This document shows positions 1 through 8,878 of a stretch of 64,000 nucleotides of DNA, piece by piece. Position 1 is the stretch's first letter. Each line of letters begins with the position of its first letter. The stretch is from NCBI RefSeq assembly GCF_024438035.1, contig NZ_JANFQF010000010.1, positions 152,450 to 216,449 of the forward strand, written 5' to 3'. The position numbers and the translations under genes were made by a program. The notes below the pieces were generated by a model, which was not told the DNA's origin, searched no databases, and was given only the letters and a program-made list of their open reading frames with translations. This DNA is from Rhodococcus tibetensis. GTDB lineage: Bacteria; Actinomycetota; Actinomycetes; Mycobacteriales; Mycobacteriaceae.

Positions 1-2
1 TC

Positions 3-542
3 TCCGAGTACTGCGGGCAGGGCTTCCCTGACATCGGTTTGCTGCGCAGCGACTACACGCAGCTCGGCGACATCCTCGGAGTCCCGGAGCGGGCGCGGGC
101 GATCACCGATCGGGTGACGTCCGGATTGCAGGCCGTGCGCGACGAGATCGCGGGCACCGCCCAGGTTCCGACGTTCTTCTACGATTCCGGCGAGGACGTC
201 CCGCTGACGGTCGGCGGTGTAGGCGTCGGCCAGCTCATTGCGATTTATGCGGGCGCCGAAAACATCTTCTCCGAGGGGGAGAAGCCGTATTCGACGGCCA
301 CCTGGGAGGTTGTCGGTGAACGCAGCCCCGAGGTGATCGTCGTCCTCGACTACGGCACGACGAGTGCGCAGGCGAAGATCGACTTCCTGAAGTCGCACCC
401 GATCCTGTCGACGACACCCGCCGTGAAAGCAGGCCGCTTCGTCGTCGTAGCACTCGACGACTTCTTCGAGAGCCCCCGTCTGGTGCGGTCGGTGGAGACG
501 ATCGCGCGGGCACTGCATCCGGATGTCGTCGGCGCGCGATGA
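3..542 (+). CDS. Iron-siderophore/cobalamin-type ABC transporter substrate-binding protein (5' end outside window)
   Basis: The frame is open from the first bases of the window, so only the C-terminal ~179 residues are present. They have the class III periplasmic binding protein style, with stretches such as TATWEVVGERSPEVIVVLDY and a late LVRSVETIARALHP segment, as in FecB/BtuF-type proteins. It would be a surface lipoprotein, but the signal region is not in view. The stop overlaps the next start (ATGA), and the following genes are a FecCD permease, an ATPase and a FhuF-like reductase. That context makes ferric-siderophore uptake the likely role; the substrate cannot be read. Confidence 0.85.
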   Translation, partial: SEYCGQGFPDIGLLRSDYTQLGDILGVPERARAITDRVTSGLQAVRDEIAGTAQVPTFFYDSGEDVPLTVGGVGVGQLIAIYAGAENIFSEGEKPYSTATWEVVGERSPEVIVVLDYGTTSAQAKIDFLKSHPILSTTPAVKAGRFVVVALDDFFESPRLVRSVETIARALHPDVVGAR

Positions 543-1627
543 CCGTTACCGCAGAACGCGCGGCGTCACCGGCGCAGGCGCCGCACCCAGCCCGCGCACG
601 CGTCGGTTTCGCGGGCCTCATGGTCCTGCTCGCGCTGACGACCCTGTTCGTCGTCGGCCTCGCGGTGTCGTTCGGTTCCGTGCGCATCCCGGTCGGCGAC
701 GTCTGGGCGATCGTCGCGCACCGCGTGGCCCCCGGCGCAGTCGAGTCCTGGTGGTCGCAGGCGCGGGAATCGATCGTCCTCGACTCCCGGCTGCCGCGGG
801 CGCTGACCGCGGCAGCAGTCGGTGCGGCGCTGGCCCTGGCAGGCGCTGTGGCGCAGGCGGTGACGCGCAATCCACTGGCCGATCCCTATCTGCTCGGCGT
901 GTCCTCAGGGGCCGGTTTCGGCGTGGTGGCGGTGACGGTGCTCGGGCTCGGGGTGGGAGCGCTCGGCGCGTTCACCATTCCCGTCGCGGCGTTCCTGGGC
1001 GCGATGGTGCCGCTGTTCCTGTCGCTGGCGATCGGCGGACGGTATCCGCAGCCGACGGCCGTCATCCTCGTGGGTGTCGCGTCGGCGCAGGTGTTCTCGG
1101 CTCTCATCACGTTTTCGATCCTGGTCGTCGCCGACGAGCACCAACTGAGTTCGGTGATGCACTGGCTGGCGGGCGGTTTCGGCGACTCGCACTGGTCGAC
1201 AACGATCTTCCCGGCTGCGGCGCTCGCGACAGTCGGGGCCGCGATGATGCTGAGCGCGAGCCGAATCGACCTGCTGCAGGCGGGAGACGACGGCGCCGCA
1301 GCCCTCGGCATGAACGTGCGGCGCTTCCGCGTGGTGCAGTTGCTCGGTGTGTCGATGCTGGCCGGGGCCGCCGCATCCGTCGCGGGCGGTATCGGCTTCA
1401 TCGGTCTGCTGGTGCCGCACCTGGCCGGATACGTTGTGGGTGCGCGAGCGGTTCGGCTGCTGCCCGTCGCCGCATTCCTCGGCGCGATCGCGATGGTCGC
1501 TGCGGACACGGCCGCGCGGTCGGTCGCGCACAGCATCGAGGTCCCGGTGGGCGTCGTCACCGCGCTCGTGGGAGCGCCGATCTTCGTCTGGATGCTCTAC
1601 CGGCAGTATCGGAGGGCCGAACAGTGA
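539..1627 (+). CDS. FecCD-family ABC transporter permease (iron-siderophore type)
   Basis: 362 residues, about the usual FecCD length, with roughly nine to ten hydrophobic membrane spans. Family signatures include SRLPRALTAAAVGAALALAG near the N terminus, NPLADPYLLGVSSGAGFG, and GGIGFIGLLVPHLAG in the C-terminal half. It would form the inner-membrane channel for ferric-siderophore (less likely B12 or heme) import with the neighbouring ATPase. Its ATG overlaps the stop of the binding-protein gene by 4 nt and its own stop overlaps the GTG of the ATPase gene, so the genes are translationally coupled. Confidence 0.93.
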   Translation: MTVTAERAASPAQAPHPARARVGFAGLMVLLALTTLFVVGLAVSFGSVRIPVGDVWAIVAHRVAPGAVESWWSQARESIVLDSRLPRALTAAAVGAALALAGAVAQAVTRNPLADPYLLGVSSGAGFGVVAVTVLGLGVGALGAFTIPVAAFLGAMVPLFLSLAIGGRYPQPTAVILVGVASAQVFSALITFSILVVADEHQLSSVMHWLAGGFGDSHWSTTIFPAAALATVGAAMMLSASRIDLLQAGDDGAAALGMNVRRFRVVQLLGVSMLAGAAASVAGGIGFIGLLVPHLAGYVVGARAVRLLPVAAFLGAIAMVAADTAARSVAHSIEVPVGVVTALVGAPIFVWMLYRQYRRAEQ

Positions 1628-2400
1628 CGGCGTTGAGTCTGCAGCGGGTCCGCGCCGAACTCGGGTCGCGGGAAGTGCTGCACGGCATCGACTTCTCCGT
1701 GCGGCCCGGTGAGGTGCTGGCGTTGGTCGGGCCCAACGGTTCCGGCAAGACCACCGCGCTGCGCTGCTGCTACCGGGCGCTCACCCCGACCGGGGGTGCC
1801 GTCGTCGTCGACGGAGCGGACAGCGCCGATCTGGGCCGGCGGGAACTCGCCCGCACGATCGGCGCGAGCACTCAGGAACCGCAGGTGTCCGCGGGACTGA
1901 CTGTGCGCGAATCGGTTTCGCTCGGCCGCATCCCGCACCGGGGGTGGTTCGAACGGGCGAACGGCGCCGACAGCGAGATCGTCGAGAGGTGCCTGCAGCA
2001 GGTGGGGCTGACGGAACTCGTGGACCGTGACGTCCAAGCACTGTCAGGCGGGGAGCGTCAGCGAGTATCGATTGCCCGGGCGCTTGCACAACAGCCGAGG
2101 GTCCTGCTCCTCGACGAACCCACGAACCACCTCGACCTGCGGCACCAGTTGACGGTGATGAACCTGCTGCGCGATCTCGCCGCCGGCGGTCTCGCGCTCG
2201 TGGTGACCATGCACGACCTCCGGCTGGCCGTGGAGTATTGCGACACGCTGGCCGTGATGCACGATGGAAGGGTGATCAGCACCGGTCCGCCTGCCGACGT
2301 GCTGGACGACGCCGTGCTCGGCGGGGTGTTCGGGATCCGCGCCGTGGTGCGGTCGGAGCCGCGGCTGTCGATGGAGATTCTGGGGTTGGCCGATGGATGA
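1624..2400 (+). CDS. FecE-type ABC transporter ATP-binding protein
   Basis: 258 residues from the GTG at 1624, which overlaps the permease stop (GTGA). A much longer reading frame runs upstream in the same phase, but it lies over the permease gene and has no matching family sequence. Walker A is GPNGSGKTT, the signature is LSGGERQR, Walker B is VLLLDEP followed by TNHLD, and the H-loop is VVTMHD. It powers the FecCD permease. The gene overlaps the start of the FhuF-like reductase gene by 8 nt. Confidence 0.94.
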   Translation: MTALSLQRVRAELGSREVLHGIDFSVRPGEVLALVGPNGSGKTTALRCCYRALTPTGGAVVVDGADSADLGRRELARTIGASTQEPQVSAGLTVRESVSLGRIPHRGWFERANGADSEIVERCLQQVGLTELVDRDVQALSGGERQRVSIARALAQQPRVLLLDEPTNHLDLRHQLTVMNLLRDLAAGGLALVVTMHDLRLAVEYCDTLAVMHDGRVISTGPPADVLDDAVLGGVFGIRAVVRSEPRLSMEILGLADG

Positions 2401-3136
2401 GCAACTTCGGCGTGCGTACGAACTGACCGCCCGCCGCGTCCCGATGATCGCCGACCAGATCGGGCACCGCGGCGCAGCCTCGTTCCCGGCTGTGCGCCTG
2501 ACCGATCCCGGCTGGCTCGCGGACAGGGTCGCGGACACGTCGAGCCGGTGGGGCAGCGACGACCCACGGGTCAACGGCACCCTGTGGTGGTACTCGGCCA
2601 GTTCCACGCTGACCGGGATACCGATCGCGACGGCCCTCGTCGCCGGTGTCGCTGCCCACCCTCGGCTGGGGGATGCCCGGGCGTTTCTGACCGAGGACGG
2701 ATACCTCGGCGGTCTGACCGCGTCGTCGGCACTGCCGGTCACCGAGGGGCAGTCCGAGCTGGCGTCCGAGATGGCTGCGGCGCTGACGCCGATCATCGAC
2801 GCTCTCGCCGCGGCGTCCGGGGTGCGGCGGGCCGCGATGTGGGCGATCGCTACCGATTCGATCGCCAACCGCGCGCTCGACGCGGGCGACGGAGTCGGTG
2901 ATCGGAATCGCGGCAGCATCTTCGCCCGGGAACTCGTCGACGCGATGCGCGGCGCCGGGGTGGTGCTGCCTCGACCGCGGTTCGTGGACGTGCAGGCTGG
3001 TGCGGTGACGCGCCGATTCACGCAGCGCGCGTCGTGTTGCCTGATCTACGAGACCCCCGGGTCAGGCAAGTGTGTGAGCTGCCCGAGGAGGCCGGCCGAG
3101 GACCGTCTGAAAGGTCTTGCCGCGCTCGTGACGTGA
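2393..3136 (+). CDS. FhuF-like ferric-siderophore reductase, (2Fe-2S)-binding
   Basis: 247 residues. The C terminus carries a CC-x10-C-x2-C cluster motif (CCLIYETPGSGKCVSC), the hallmark of the FhuF C-terminal 2Fe-2S domain. The N-terminal two thirds match the FhuF/IucA-linked reductase style only weakly. It would release iron from imported siderophore in the cytoplasm by reduction. Position as last gene of the uptake operon, overlapping the ATPase gene, fits this. Whether it is a true FhuF orthologue or a broader ferric reductase of the same fold is not settled by sequence alone. Confidence 0.85.
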   Translation: MDEQLRRAYELTARRVPMIADQIGHRGAASFPAVRLTDPGWLADRVADTSSRWGSDDPRVNGTLWWYSASSTLTGIPIATALVAGVAAHPRLGDARAFLTEDGYLGGLTASSALPVTEGQSELASEMAAALTPIIDALAAASGVRRAAMWAIATDSIANRALDAGDGVGDRNRGSIFARELVDAMRGAGVVLPRPRFVDVQAGAVTRRFTQRASCCLIYETPGSGKCVSCPRRPAEDRLKGLAALVT

Positions 3137-3190
3137 GTCCGGGTAACCCGCGTTGACCGGTCTGCGGGTGTGATGGCAGACTGAAAGCAT

Positions 3191-3206
3191 TCGAACTCCC
3201 GTTCGA
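3191..3206. promoter_or_regulatory. LexA (SOS) box upstream of dnaE2
   Basis: TCGAAC-TCCC-GTTCGA is a perfect 6-bp inverted repeat with a 4-bp spacer. It matches the actinobacterial/Gram-positive LexA box consensus exactly. It ends 73 bp before the proposed dnaE2 ATG and after the FhuF-like gene, so it should place dnaE2 under DNA-damage control. Confidence 0.92.
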
Positions 3207-3279
3207 ATGATGCGTCTTCCCCAGTGGCATCTTCCATGGTTTCGGCACGGCACGTGCGCGACATGAAGAGGTGTGCCAG

Positions 3280-6200
3280 ATGGGTTGGGGTAACGGTCCG
3301 CCGTCGTGGTCGGAGATGGAGCGGGTCCTGTCCGGCAGGCCGGGACGCGTCGACCCGCAGTCGCTGTATCCGGGTGACGGCAGCGACAGTCCGGCGTGGT
3401 CACGCAAGCGAGGCGAGTATCGGGCGGGTGAGCAGGTACGGGCAGGCTCCACCGTCCCCTACGCAGAGCTACACGCGCATTCGGCGTTCAGCTTCCTCGA
3501 CGGTGCCTCCCCACCGGAAGAATTGGTGGAAGAGGCGGTCCGGCTGGGTCTCGAGGCCATCGCGCTCACCGACCACGACGGGTTCTACGGTGTGGTCCGG
3601 TTCGCGGAGGCGGCGAAGGAACTGAACATGCGGACCGTGTTCGGTTCCGAGCTCACCGTGGGCGACGCTCATCTGCTGGTGCTGGCGCGAGGGCAGGAGG
3701 GGTACCGCCGGCTGTCCCGGGAGATCGCGGCGGCGCACCTCGCAGGAGGAGAGAAAGGCAAAGTTTGGTACGACATGGACCGGCTCGCCGATGCGGCGGG
3801 AGACCACTGGCAGATCTTGACCGGTTGTCGCAAGGGGCATGTGCGTCAGGCATTGGCCCACGGGGGTCCGGAGGCAGCGGCTGGCCGGTTGCGTGAGCTG
3901 ATCGATCGGTTCGGGGCCGAGCGGGTCACGGTGGAACTCACGCACCACGGCATTCCGGAGGACGGTGAACGCAACGACTGCCTCGCCGAACTGGCGCAGC
4001 AGCACGGTCTAGGGGTAATTGCCTCCACCGCAGCTCATTTCGCGGGTCCTCCGCGTCGGCGGCTGGCGATGGCGATGGCCGCGGTCCGGGCTCGTCACAG
4101 CCTCGACGACGCGGCCGGGCGGCTGCCTCCGACGGGCGGATCGCACCTGCGTTCCGGTGAGGAGATGGCCCACCTCTTCGCGGCGTACCCGGAATCGGTC
4201 AGCGGTGCGGCGGAGCTCGGGCTGGAATGCGCCTTCGATCTCCGGCTCATCGCACCGAAACTACCGCCCTTCGACGTGCCCGACGGGCACACCGAGGCGA
4301 GCTGGTTGCGTCAGCTCACGATGGAAGGGGCGCGCCGCCGTTACGGTGCACCGGCGGAGCACCCGCGGGCGTACCGGCAGATCGAGCACGAACTCGACAT
4401 CATCACGACGCTGAACTTTCCTGGCTACTTCCTGGTGGTCCACGACATCGTGTCGTTCTGCAAGGACAACCACATCCTGTGTCAGGGAAGGGGTTCGGCG
4501 GCCAACTCGGCCGTCTGCTACGCCATCGGCATCACCAACGTCGATCCCGTGCGCAACAAGTTGTTGTTCGAACGTTTTCTCTCACCCGAACGCGACGGTC
4601 CGCCGGACATCGATGTCGACATCGAATCGGACCGCCGCGAAGAAGCCATCCAGCACGTCTACGCGAAGTACGGGCGACAGTATGCGGCGCAGGTGGCCAA
4701 CGTCATCACGTACCGGGGAAAGTCTTCGGTGCGCGACATGGCACGGGCCCTGGGCTTCTCGCAAGGGCAGCAGGATGCGTGGAGCAAACAGGTCGATCGC
4801 TGGGGTGGCGTCGGGAAGGGGAAAGGGAAAGACACCGACATACCCCCTGCCGTGCTCGAATTGGCAGCCCAGATCGAGGGGTATCCGCGGCATCTCGGAA
4901 TCCACTCCGGCGGCATGGTGATCTGCGATCGGCCCATCGCCGACGTGTGCCCGGTGGAGTGGGCGCGCATGGAGAACCGCAGCGTCCTGCAATGGGACAA
5001 GGACGATTGCGCAGCGGTGGGACTGGTGAAGTTCGACATGCTGGGACTCGGCATGCTCTCGGCCCTGCACTACATGATCGATCTGGTGGCCGAGCACAAG
5101 GGGATCGAGGTGGACCTGGCGCAGCTGGACCTGTCCGAGGAAGCCGTGTACGAGATGTTGCAGCGGGCCGATTCGGTCGGAGTGTTCCAGGTGGAGTCGC
5201 GGGCACAGATGGCCACCCTCCCGAGGCTGAAGCCGCGGAATTTCTATGACCTGGTAGTGGAGGTCGCTCTCATTCGGCCCGGACCCATCCAGGGTGGTTC
5301 GGTGCATCCCTACATTCGCCGTCGCAACAAACTCGAACCGGTCACCTACGACCACCCGTCGCTGGAGAAAGCGTTGAAACGGACCCTGGGTGTGCCGTTG
5401 TTTCAGGAGCAGTTGATGCAGGTGGCGGTCGATGTCGCGGGGTTCACTCCGGCCGAGGCCGACCAGCTGCGCCGGGCCATGGGGTCCAAACGCTCGCCGG
5501 AGAAGATGGAGCAGCTGAAGGGGCGGCTCTATCAGGGCATGCGGGACGTGCACGGAATCGGCGACGACGTGGCCGACCGGATCTATGAAAAGTTGTACGC
5601 CTTCGCCAATTTCGGTTTCCCGGAGAGTCACTCGCAGAGCTTCGCGGCGCTGGTGTTCTACTCCTCGTGGTTCAAACTGCATCACCCCGCCGCATTCTGT
5701 GCAGGTCTGCTGCGGGCACAGCCGATGGGGTTCTACTCGCCGCAATCGCTGGTGGCCGACGCCCGCAGGCACGGGGTGCGGGTGCACGGTGCCGACATCA
5801 ATGCCAGTCTCGCGCACGCCACCGTCGAGGCCGGGGGCATGGAGGTGCGGCTCGGTCTCGGGGAGGTGCGGCACATCGGCACGACACTGGCCGAGCATAT
5901 GGTCGAAGCCCGGAACGACGGGGGGCCGTTCACGTCCTTCCTCGACCTCACTGGCCGGGTGGAGCTGAACACGGCCCAGGCCGAGTCGCTCGCCACTGCA
6001 GGGGCCCTCGACAGTTTCGGTATCACCCGGCGGGAGGCGTTGTGGGCGGCGGGTGCCGCGGCAGGGGAGCGGCATGACCGGCTTCCCGGAATGGGGGCGT
6101 CCACCCGGGCGCCGACCCTGCCGGGAATGAGCGATCTCGAACTGGCGGCCGCGGATGTGTGGGCCACCGGAGTGTCCCCGGACACCTATCCCACCCAGTT

Positions 6201-6540
6201 CCTGCGCCCGCAACTCGATGAGCTCGGGGTGATTCCTGCGGCCCGGTTGCTTCAGGTTCCCGACGGCGATCGGGTCCTGGTGGGCGGAGCAGTGACGCAC
6301 CGGCAACGCCCGGCGACTGCGGCCGGTGTCACGTTCATCAATCTCGAGGACGAGACCGGGATGGTCAATGTGGTGTGTTCGGTGGGCTTGTGGGCGAAGT
6401 ACCGCAAGCTCGCGAACACCGCGCCGGCGCTCCTGGTTCGGGGCAAGGTGCAGAATGCGGAGGGGGCCGTCACGGTGGTGGCGGATCGCCTGCAGTTGAT
6501 GGACCTGCGGATGAAGGCCAAGTCGCGTGACTTTCGCTGA
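3280..6540 (+). CDS. dnaE2: Error-prone DNA polymerase III alpha-like subunit DnaE2 (ImuC)
   Basis: 1086 residues from the ATG at 3280, preceded by GAAGAGG at 8-nt spacing. An upstream GTG at 3271 is possible, but the protein start MGW-NGPPSW is the one known for mycobacterial DnaE2. The N-terminal PHP domain begins AELHAHSAFSFLDGAS, the polymerase core has the acidic motif PDIDVDIESDRREEAI, and a C-terminal OB domain lies near VGGAVTHRQRPATAAGVTF. DnaE2 does translesion synthesis with ImuA'/ImuB in related species; neither partner gene is in this window. The LexA box at 3191-3206 predicts SOS induction. Confidence 0.96.
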   Translation: MGWGNGPPSWSEMERVLSGRPGRVDPQSLYPGDGSDSPAWSRKRGEYRAGEQVRAGSTVPYAELHAHSAFSFLDGASPPEELVEEAVRLGLEAIALTDHDGFYGVVRFAEAAKELNMRTVFGSELTVGDAHLLVLARGQEGYRRLSREIAAAHLAGGEKGKVWYDMDRLADAAGDHWQILTGCRKGHVRQALAHGGPEAAAGRLRELIDRFGAERVTVELTHHGIPEDGERNDCLAELAQQHGLGVIASTAAHFAGPPRRRLAMAMAAVRARHSLDDAAGRLPPTGGSHLRSGEEMAHLFAAYPESVSGAAELGLECAFDLRLIAPKLPPFDVPDGHTEASWLRQLTMEGARRRYGAPAEHPRAYRQIEHELDIITTLNFPGYFLVVHDIVSFCKDNHILCQGRGSAANSAVCYAIGITNVDPVRNKLLFERFLSPERDGPPDIDVDIESDRREEAIQHVYAKYGRQYAAQVANVITYRGKSSVRDMARALGFSQGQQDAWSKQVDRWGGVGKGKGKDTDIPPAVLELAAQIEGYPRHLGIHSGGMVICDRPIADVCPVEWARMENRSVLQWDKDDCAAVGLVKFDMLGLGMLSALHYMIDLVAEHKGIEVDLAQLDLSEEAVYEMLQRADSVGVFQVESRAQMATLPRLKPRNFYDLVVEVALIRPGPIQGGSVHPYIRRRNKLEPVTYDHPSLEKALKRTLGVPLFQEQLMQVAVDVAGFTPAEADQLRRAMGSKRSPEKMEQLKGRLYQGMRDVHGIGDDVADRIYEKLYAFANFGFPESHSQSFAALVFYSSWFKLHHPAAFCAGLLRAQPMGFYSPQSLVADARRHGVRVHGADINASLAHATVEAGGMEVRLGLGEVRHIGTTLAEHMVEARNDGGPFTSFLDLTGRVELNTAQAESLATAGALDSFGITRREALWAAGAAAGERHDRLPGMGASTRAPTLPGMSDLELAAADVWATGVSPDTYPTQFLRPQLDELGVIPAARLLQVPDGDRVLVGGAVTHRQRPATAAGVTFINLEDETGMVNVVCSVGLWAKYRKLANTAPALLVRGKVQNAEGAVTVVADRLQLMDLRMKAKSRDFR

Positions 6541-6582
6541 GCGCGCACACAGCAATCGTCAACCGGGCCTTCGGCACACCGC

Positions 6583-6588
6583 TAACAT
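6583..6588 (+). promoter_or_regulatory. -10 element for leaderless DUF4349 lipoprotein gene
   Basis: TAACAT, followed by 6 nt and the ATG at 6595. There is no ribosome binding site between them. Placement is that of a -10 hexamer on a leaderless mRNA. Confidence 0.55.
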
Positions 6589-6594
6589 TCGGGC

Positions 6595-7488
6595 ATGAAG
6601 AGATACGTTCTGTCGGCGATCGTCCTCGTGTCGCTGGTGCTTGCCGGGTGCGGCGGTTCCGACAGCAGCTCTTCCGCGCCCGTGCCCGCGCCCGTGCCCG
6701 GCGACAGCAGGTCGTTGGAGGTCGGGGGTGCGCTGCAGGGGCCTGCGAAGGATCAGGCGCCCACCGAACGGCAGGAGATCATCACCGGCCAGGTCTCGAT
6801 CACCGCGGATGACCCGGTGGCCGTGGGCAGGCAGATCGTCGACAAGGTCGATGCCTTGGGAGGTCGCGTCGATCAGCTCACCGAGCAGCCCGGCTCCGAC
6901 GACCAGGACGCGAGCAGTTCCCTGACAATCCGCGTGCCCGCCGACGACCTCACCCGCACGTTGGACGATCTGCGGGACCTCGGCAAGGTGACCAGCGTCA
7001 GCGTCACGAAGAGCGATGTGACGATGCAGTCGCAGGATCTCGATGCCCGCATCGGTGCGTTGACGGCGTCGGTCACGCGGCTGCAGGGGCTCATCGCGTC
7101 GGCCGCGAACACCGCCGACCTGATCGAAGCGGAGAGGGCACTGTCGGAACGGCAGGGTGAACTCGACAGCCTCACCGCGCAGAAGCGGTTGCTCAGCGAT
7201 CAGATCGCACTCGCCACCCTCACGATCGACGTCACCACCACCGACACGGAGAGACCGAGTTCGGGTCCCGACAACTTCTGGGAGGGTCTCGTCGCCGGGT
7301 GGCACGCCCTGCTGTCGGCAATCAAGGGCGGTGCGGTGGTGGTCGGGGCGCTGATCCCCTGGTTCGGTTTCGTGGCCGTCATCGCACTGGTCGTCTACGG
7401 CGCGTACCGTCTGCGCCGGATATACAACAGGCCGCGCCGGCCACCGACCGGTGCGGCGTCGCAGAAAGAAGAGGCGAACACCGAATGA
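6595..7488 (+). CDS. DUF4349-containing lipoprotein
   Basis: 297 residues. The signal peptide ends in a lipobox (LVLAGC, Cys19), then comes a Ser/Pro-rich linker, a DUF4349 region with a long helical stretch (SQDLDARIGALTASVTRLQG onward), and one C-terminal membrane span (about residues 240-270) followed by a basic tail. The protein is therefore likely held on the outer face of the membrane at both ends. Function of DUF4349 is unknown. Its stop overlaps the start of the rhodanese gene (ATGA), so the two are co-translated. Confidence 0.85.
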   Translation: MKRYVLSAIVLVSLVLAGCGGSDSSSSAPVPAPVPGDSRSLEVGGALQGPAKDQAPTERQEIITGQVSITADDPVAVGRQIVDKVDALGGRVDQLTEQPGSDDQDASSSLTIRVPADDLTRTLDDLRDLGKVTSVSVTKSDVTMQSQDLDARIGALTASVTRLQGLIASAANTADLIEAERALSERQGELDSLTAQKRLLSDQIALATLTIDVTTTDTERPSSGPDNFWEGLVAGWHALLSAIKGGAVVVGALIPWFGFVAVIALVVYGAYRLRRIYNRPRRPPTGAASQKEEANTE

Positions 7489-7790
7489 TCGAAGTCGACC
7501 TGTCGGCGTTGGACGAGGCGTTGGAATCAGGCGCCCCCGTCATCGACGTGCGCGAAGCCGACGAGTACGCGCAGGTGAGAGTGCCGGGCGTGACGCTGAT
7601 TCCGCTGAGCGAGTTCGTCGCTCGTGTCGGCGAGATCCCCGACGCCGACGTGGTGTATGTGATCTGTGCCGTGGGTGGCCGCAGCCTGCAGGCCGCCGAA
7701 TACCTGAACGGTCGAGGAATCAACGCGGTGTCCGTCGCGGGCGGCACCTCGGCGTGGTTGCAGTCCGGACGTCCTGTCGAGACCGGTTAG
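7485..7790 (+). CDS. Rhodanese-like domain protein (single domain)
   Basis: 101 residues from the ATG at 7485, which overlaps the upstream stop; a longer in-phase extension upstream lies over the DUF4349 gene. It is a single rhodanese domain with VIDVREADEY near the N terminus and the active-site loop CAVGGRS (Cys61). It probably acts as a small cytoplasmic sulfurtransferase or sulfur carrier; the acceptor is unknown. The minus-strand transporter frame overlaps almost the whole gene (see 7527-8801). Confidence 0.88.
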   Translation: MIEVDLSALDEALESGAPVIDVREADEYAQVRVPGVTLIPLSEFVARVGEIPDADVVYVICAVGGRSLQAAEYLNGRGINAVSVAGGTSAWLQSGRPVETG

Positions 7791-8801
7791 CGCACGCTCG
7801 ACCAGCAGTCGACGCACGTGGCGCAGGGTGCGGAATACCACGGTGCTCCAGATCACGAGCAACGCACACCACAGGGTCGTTGCCGCGCTCACAATCACGG
7901 TCGAGTTGATCGCGGTGCCCAACGCGTTCGCGCCCAGGGCGCAGGTACCGACGGGAAAGGTGAAGCTCCACCAGGCGGGCGTGAAGTCGAGTCCTCGGTG
8001 GAATGCCCTCGCTGTCACCGTGATCACGGTTGCGAGCGCGAGAACACCGCACGCGCCCACTGTCATTCCATAGACGACGCCGACCGTGTGGAGCCAGGCG
8101 TGCCCGGATGCGGCGCCGAGTAGGTTGATCGCCGCAACCGACTGCCCGATCACTCCCAGCGGTATCCACAAGGTCGGGACGAGGGCGGTGCCCGGAAGGC
8201 CGTTGTGCAGCAGCTGCCTGCCGACGACGACGGTGACCGCCACTGCCGCGGTCAGAGCCAGCGCGAAAAGGGCGTAGCAGAACATCAGCAGCGTGATCTG
8301 CGGTGCACCTTCCGGAAGGTGCCTGACCAGTGCGGCTCCGCCGGAGGCGGACACCATCGGGGGGACCACCGGCAGCAGCCACGACGGTGTGGGCGTTACC
8401 CGATGCGTTTGCATCAGTCGTCTTGCCATCACCGCGTAGGTGACGACGCCGACGATCGTCCCGATCGACCACATCGCTGCCGACACGGCCACCGACAGCT
8501 CGCCGAGACGGTGGTGACCGGCCGAGCCGGTGGCCGCGCCGACCGTCGACACGGCCATCGACACCGCACCGTAGAAGGGAAACATGGTGTGGCTGCGCAC
8601 GTCTGCCAGGGCTGCGTCGCGACGCCGGATCCAGTGGTCGCCGAGTGCGGTGGTCAGCGTCAGGAGCAGCGCCGCGGCGAGCAGCCAGAACACCTCGGAC
8701 ACTGCCTGGACACCCGGAACCTCGGCGGGCAAAGACGCGGCCACGACCGCGACGATGCCGGTACCCATCACTGCTGCGAACCAATTCGGCGTCATGTCCA
8801 C
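7527..8801 (-). CDS. TDT-family (TehA/SLAC1-like) tellurite-resistance/C4-dicarboxylate transporter
   Basis: 424 residues as read. The first ~335 are a TDT transporter with about ten membrane spans, beginning TPNWFAAVMGTGIVAVVAA, as in TehA, MAE1 and SLAC1 relatives. The last ~86 residues are basic, lack hydrophobic segments and are antisense to the rhodanese gene, so they are either a genuine overlap or the result of a lost stop/frameshift near 7790. The start is the GTG at 8801 or the ATG at 8795. Substrate could be a dicarboxylate, sulfite or another anion. It is divergent from a LysR regulator that probably controls it. Confidence 0.82.
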   Translation of the reverse strand: MDMTPNWFAAVMGTGIVAVVAASLPAEVPGVQAVSEVFWLLAAALLLTLTTALGDHWIRRRDAALADVRSHTMFPFYGAVSMAVSTVGAATGSAGHHRLGELSVAVSAAMWSIGTIVGVVTYAVMARRLMQTHRVTPTPSWLLPVVPPMVSASGGAALVRHLPEGAPQITLLMFCYALFALALTAAVAVTVVVGRQLLHNGLPGTALVPTLWIPLGVIGQSVAAINLLGAASGHAWLHTVGVVYGMTVGACGVLALATVITVTARAFHRGLDFTPAWWSFTFPVGTCALGANALGTAINSTVIVSAATTLWCALLVIWSTVVFRTLRHVRRLLVERALTGLDRTSGLQPRRGAARDGHRVDSSTVQVFGGLQAAATHGTDHIHHVGVGDLADTSDELAQRNQRHARHSHLRVLVGFAHVDDGGA

Positions 8802-8851
8802 AGCCTGCCGAGTTGGCGTCGTCGCCGGTAGAAGGCTTGCGGTTGCATACC

Positions 8852-8868
8852 CACAAACCGAGTTTGTG
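8852..8868. promoter_or_regulatory. Inverted repeat, probable LysR-type operator
   Basis: CACAAAC-CGA-GTTTGTG is a perfect 7-bp inverted repeat in the 83-bp gap between the TDT transporter and the LysR gene. It ends 4 bp upstream of the lysR -10 element, so a bound regulator could both repress its own gene and activate the transporter. Function is inferred from position. Confidence 0.65.
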
Positions 8869-8872
8869 AGAC

Positions 8873-8878
8873 TAGCCT
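8873..8878 (+). promoter_or_regulatory. -10 element for leaderless lysR-type gene
   Basis: TAGCCT followed by 6 nt and the GTG at 8885. The spacing puts the transcript start at the initiation codon. Confidence 0.6.

Noticed and set aside
523..1623. In-phase upstream extension of the ATPase gene
   Set aside because: It lies over the permease gene and is Arg/Gly-rich; the ATPase family starts at about 1624.
4582..6555. 657-codon minus-strand frame opposite dnaE2
   Set aside because: Shadow of dnaE2; no family resemblance, and dnaE2 is unmistakable.
6676..6705. Tandem-like GCGCCCGTGCCC repeat in the DUF4349 lipoprotein gene
   Set aside because: It encodes a short Pro/Val linker after the lipobox and is ordinary low-complexity coding sequence.
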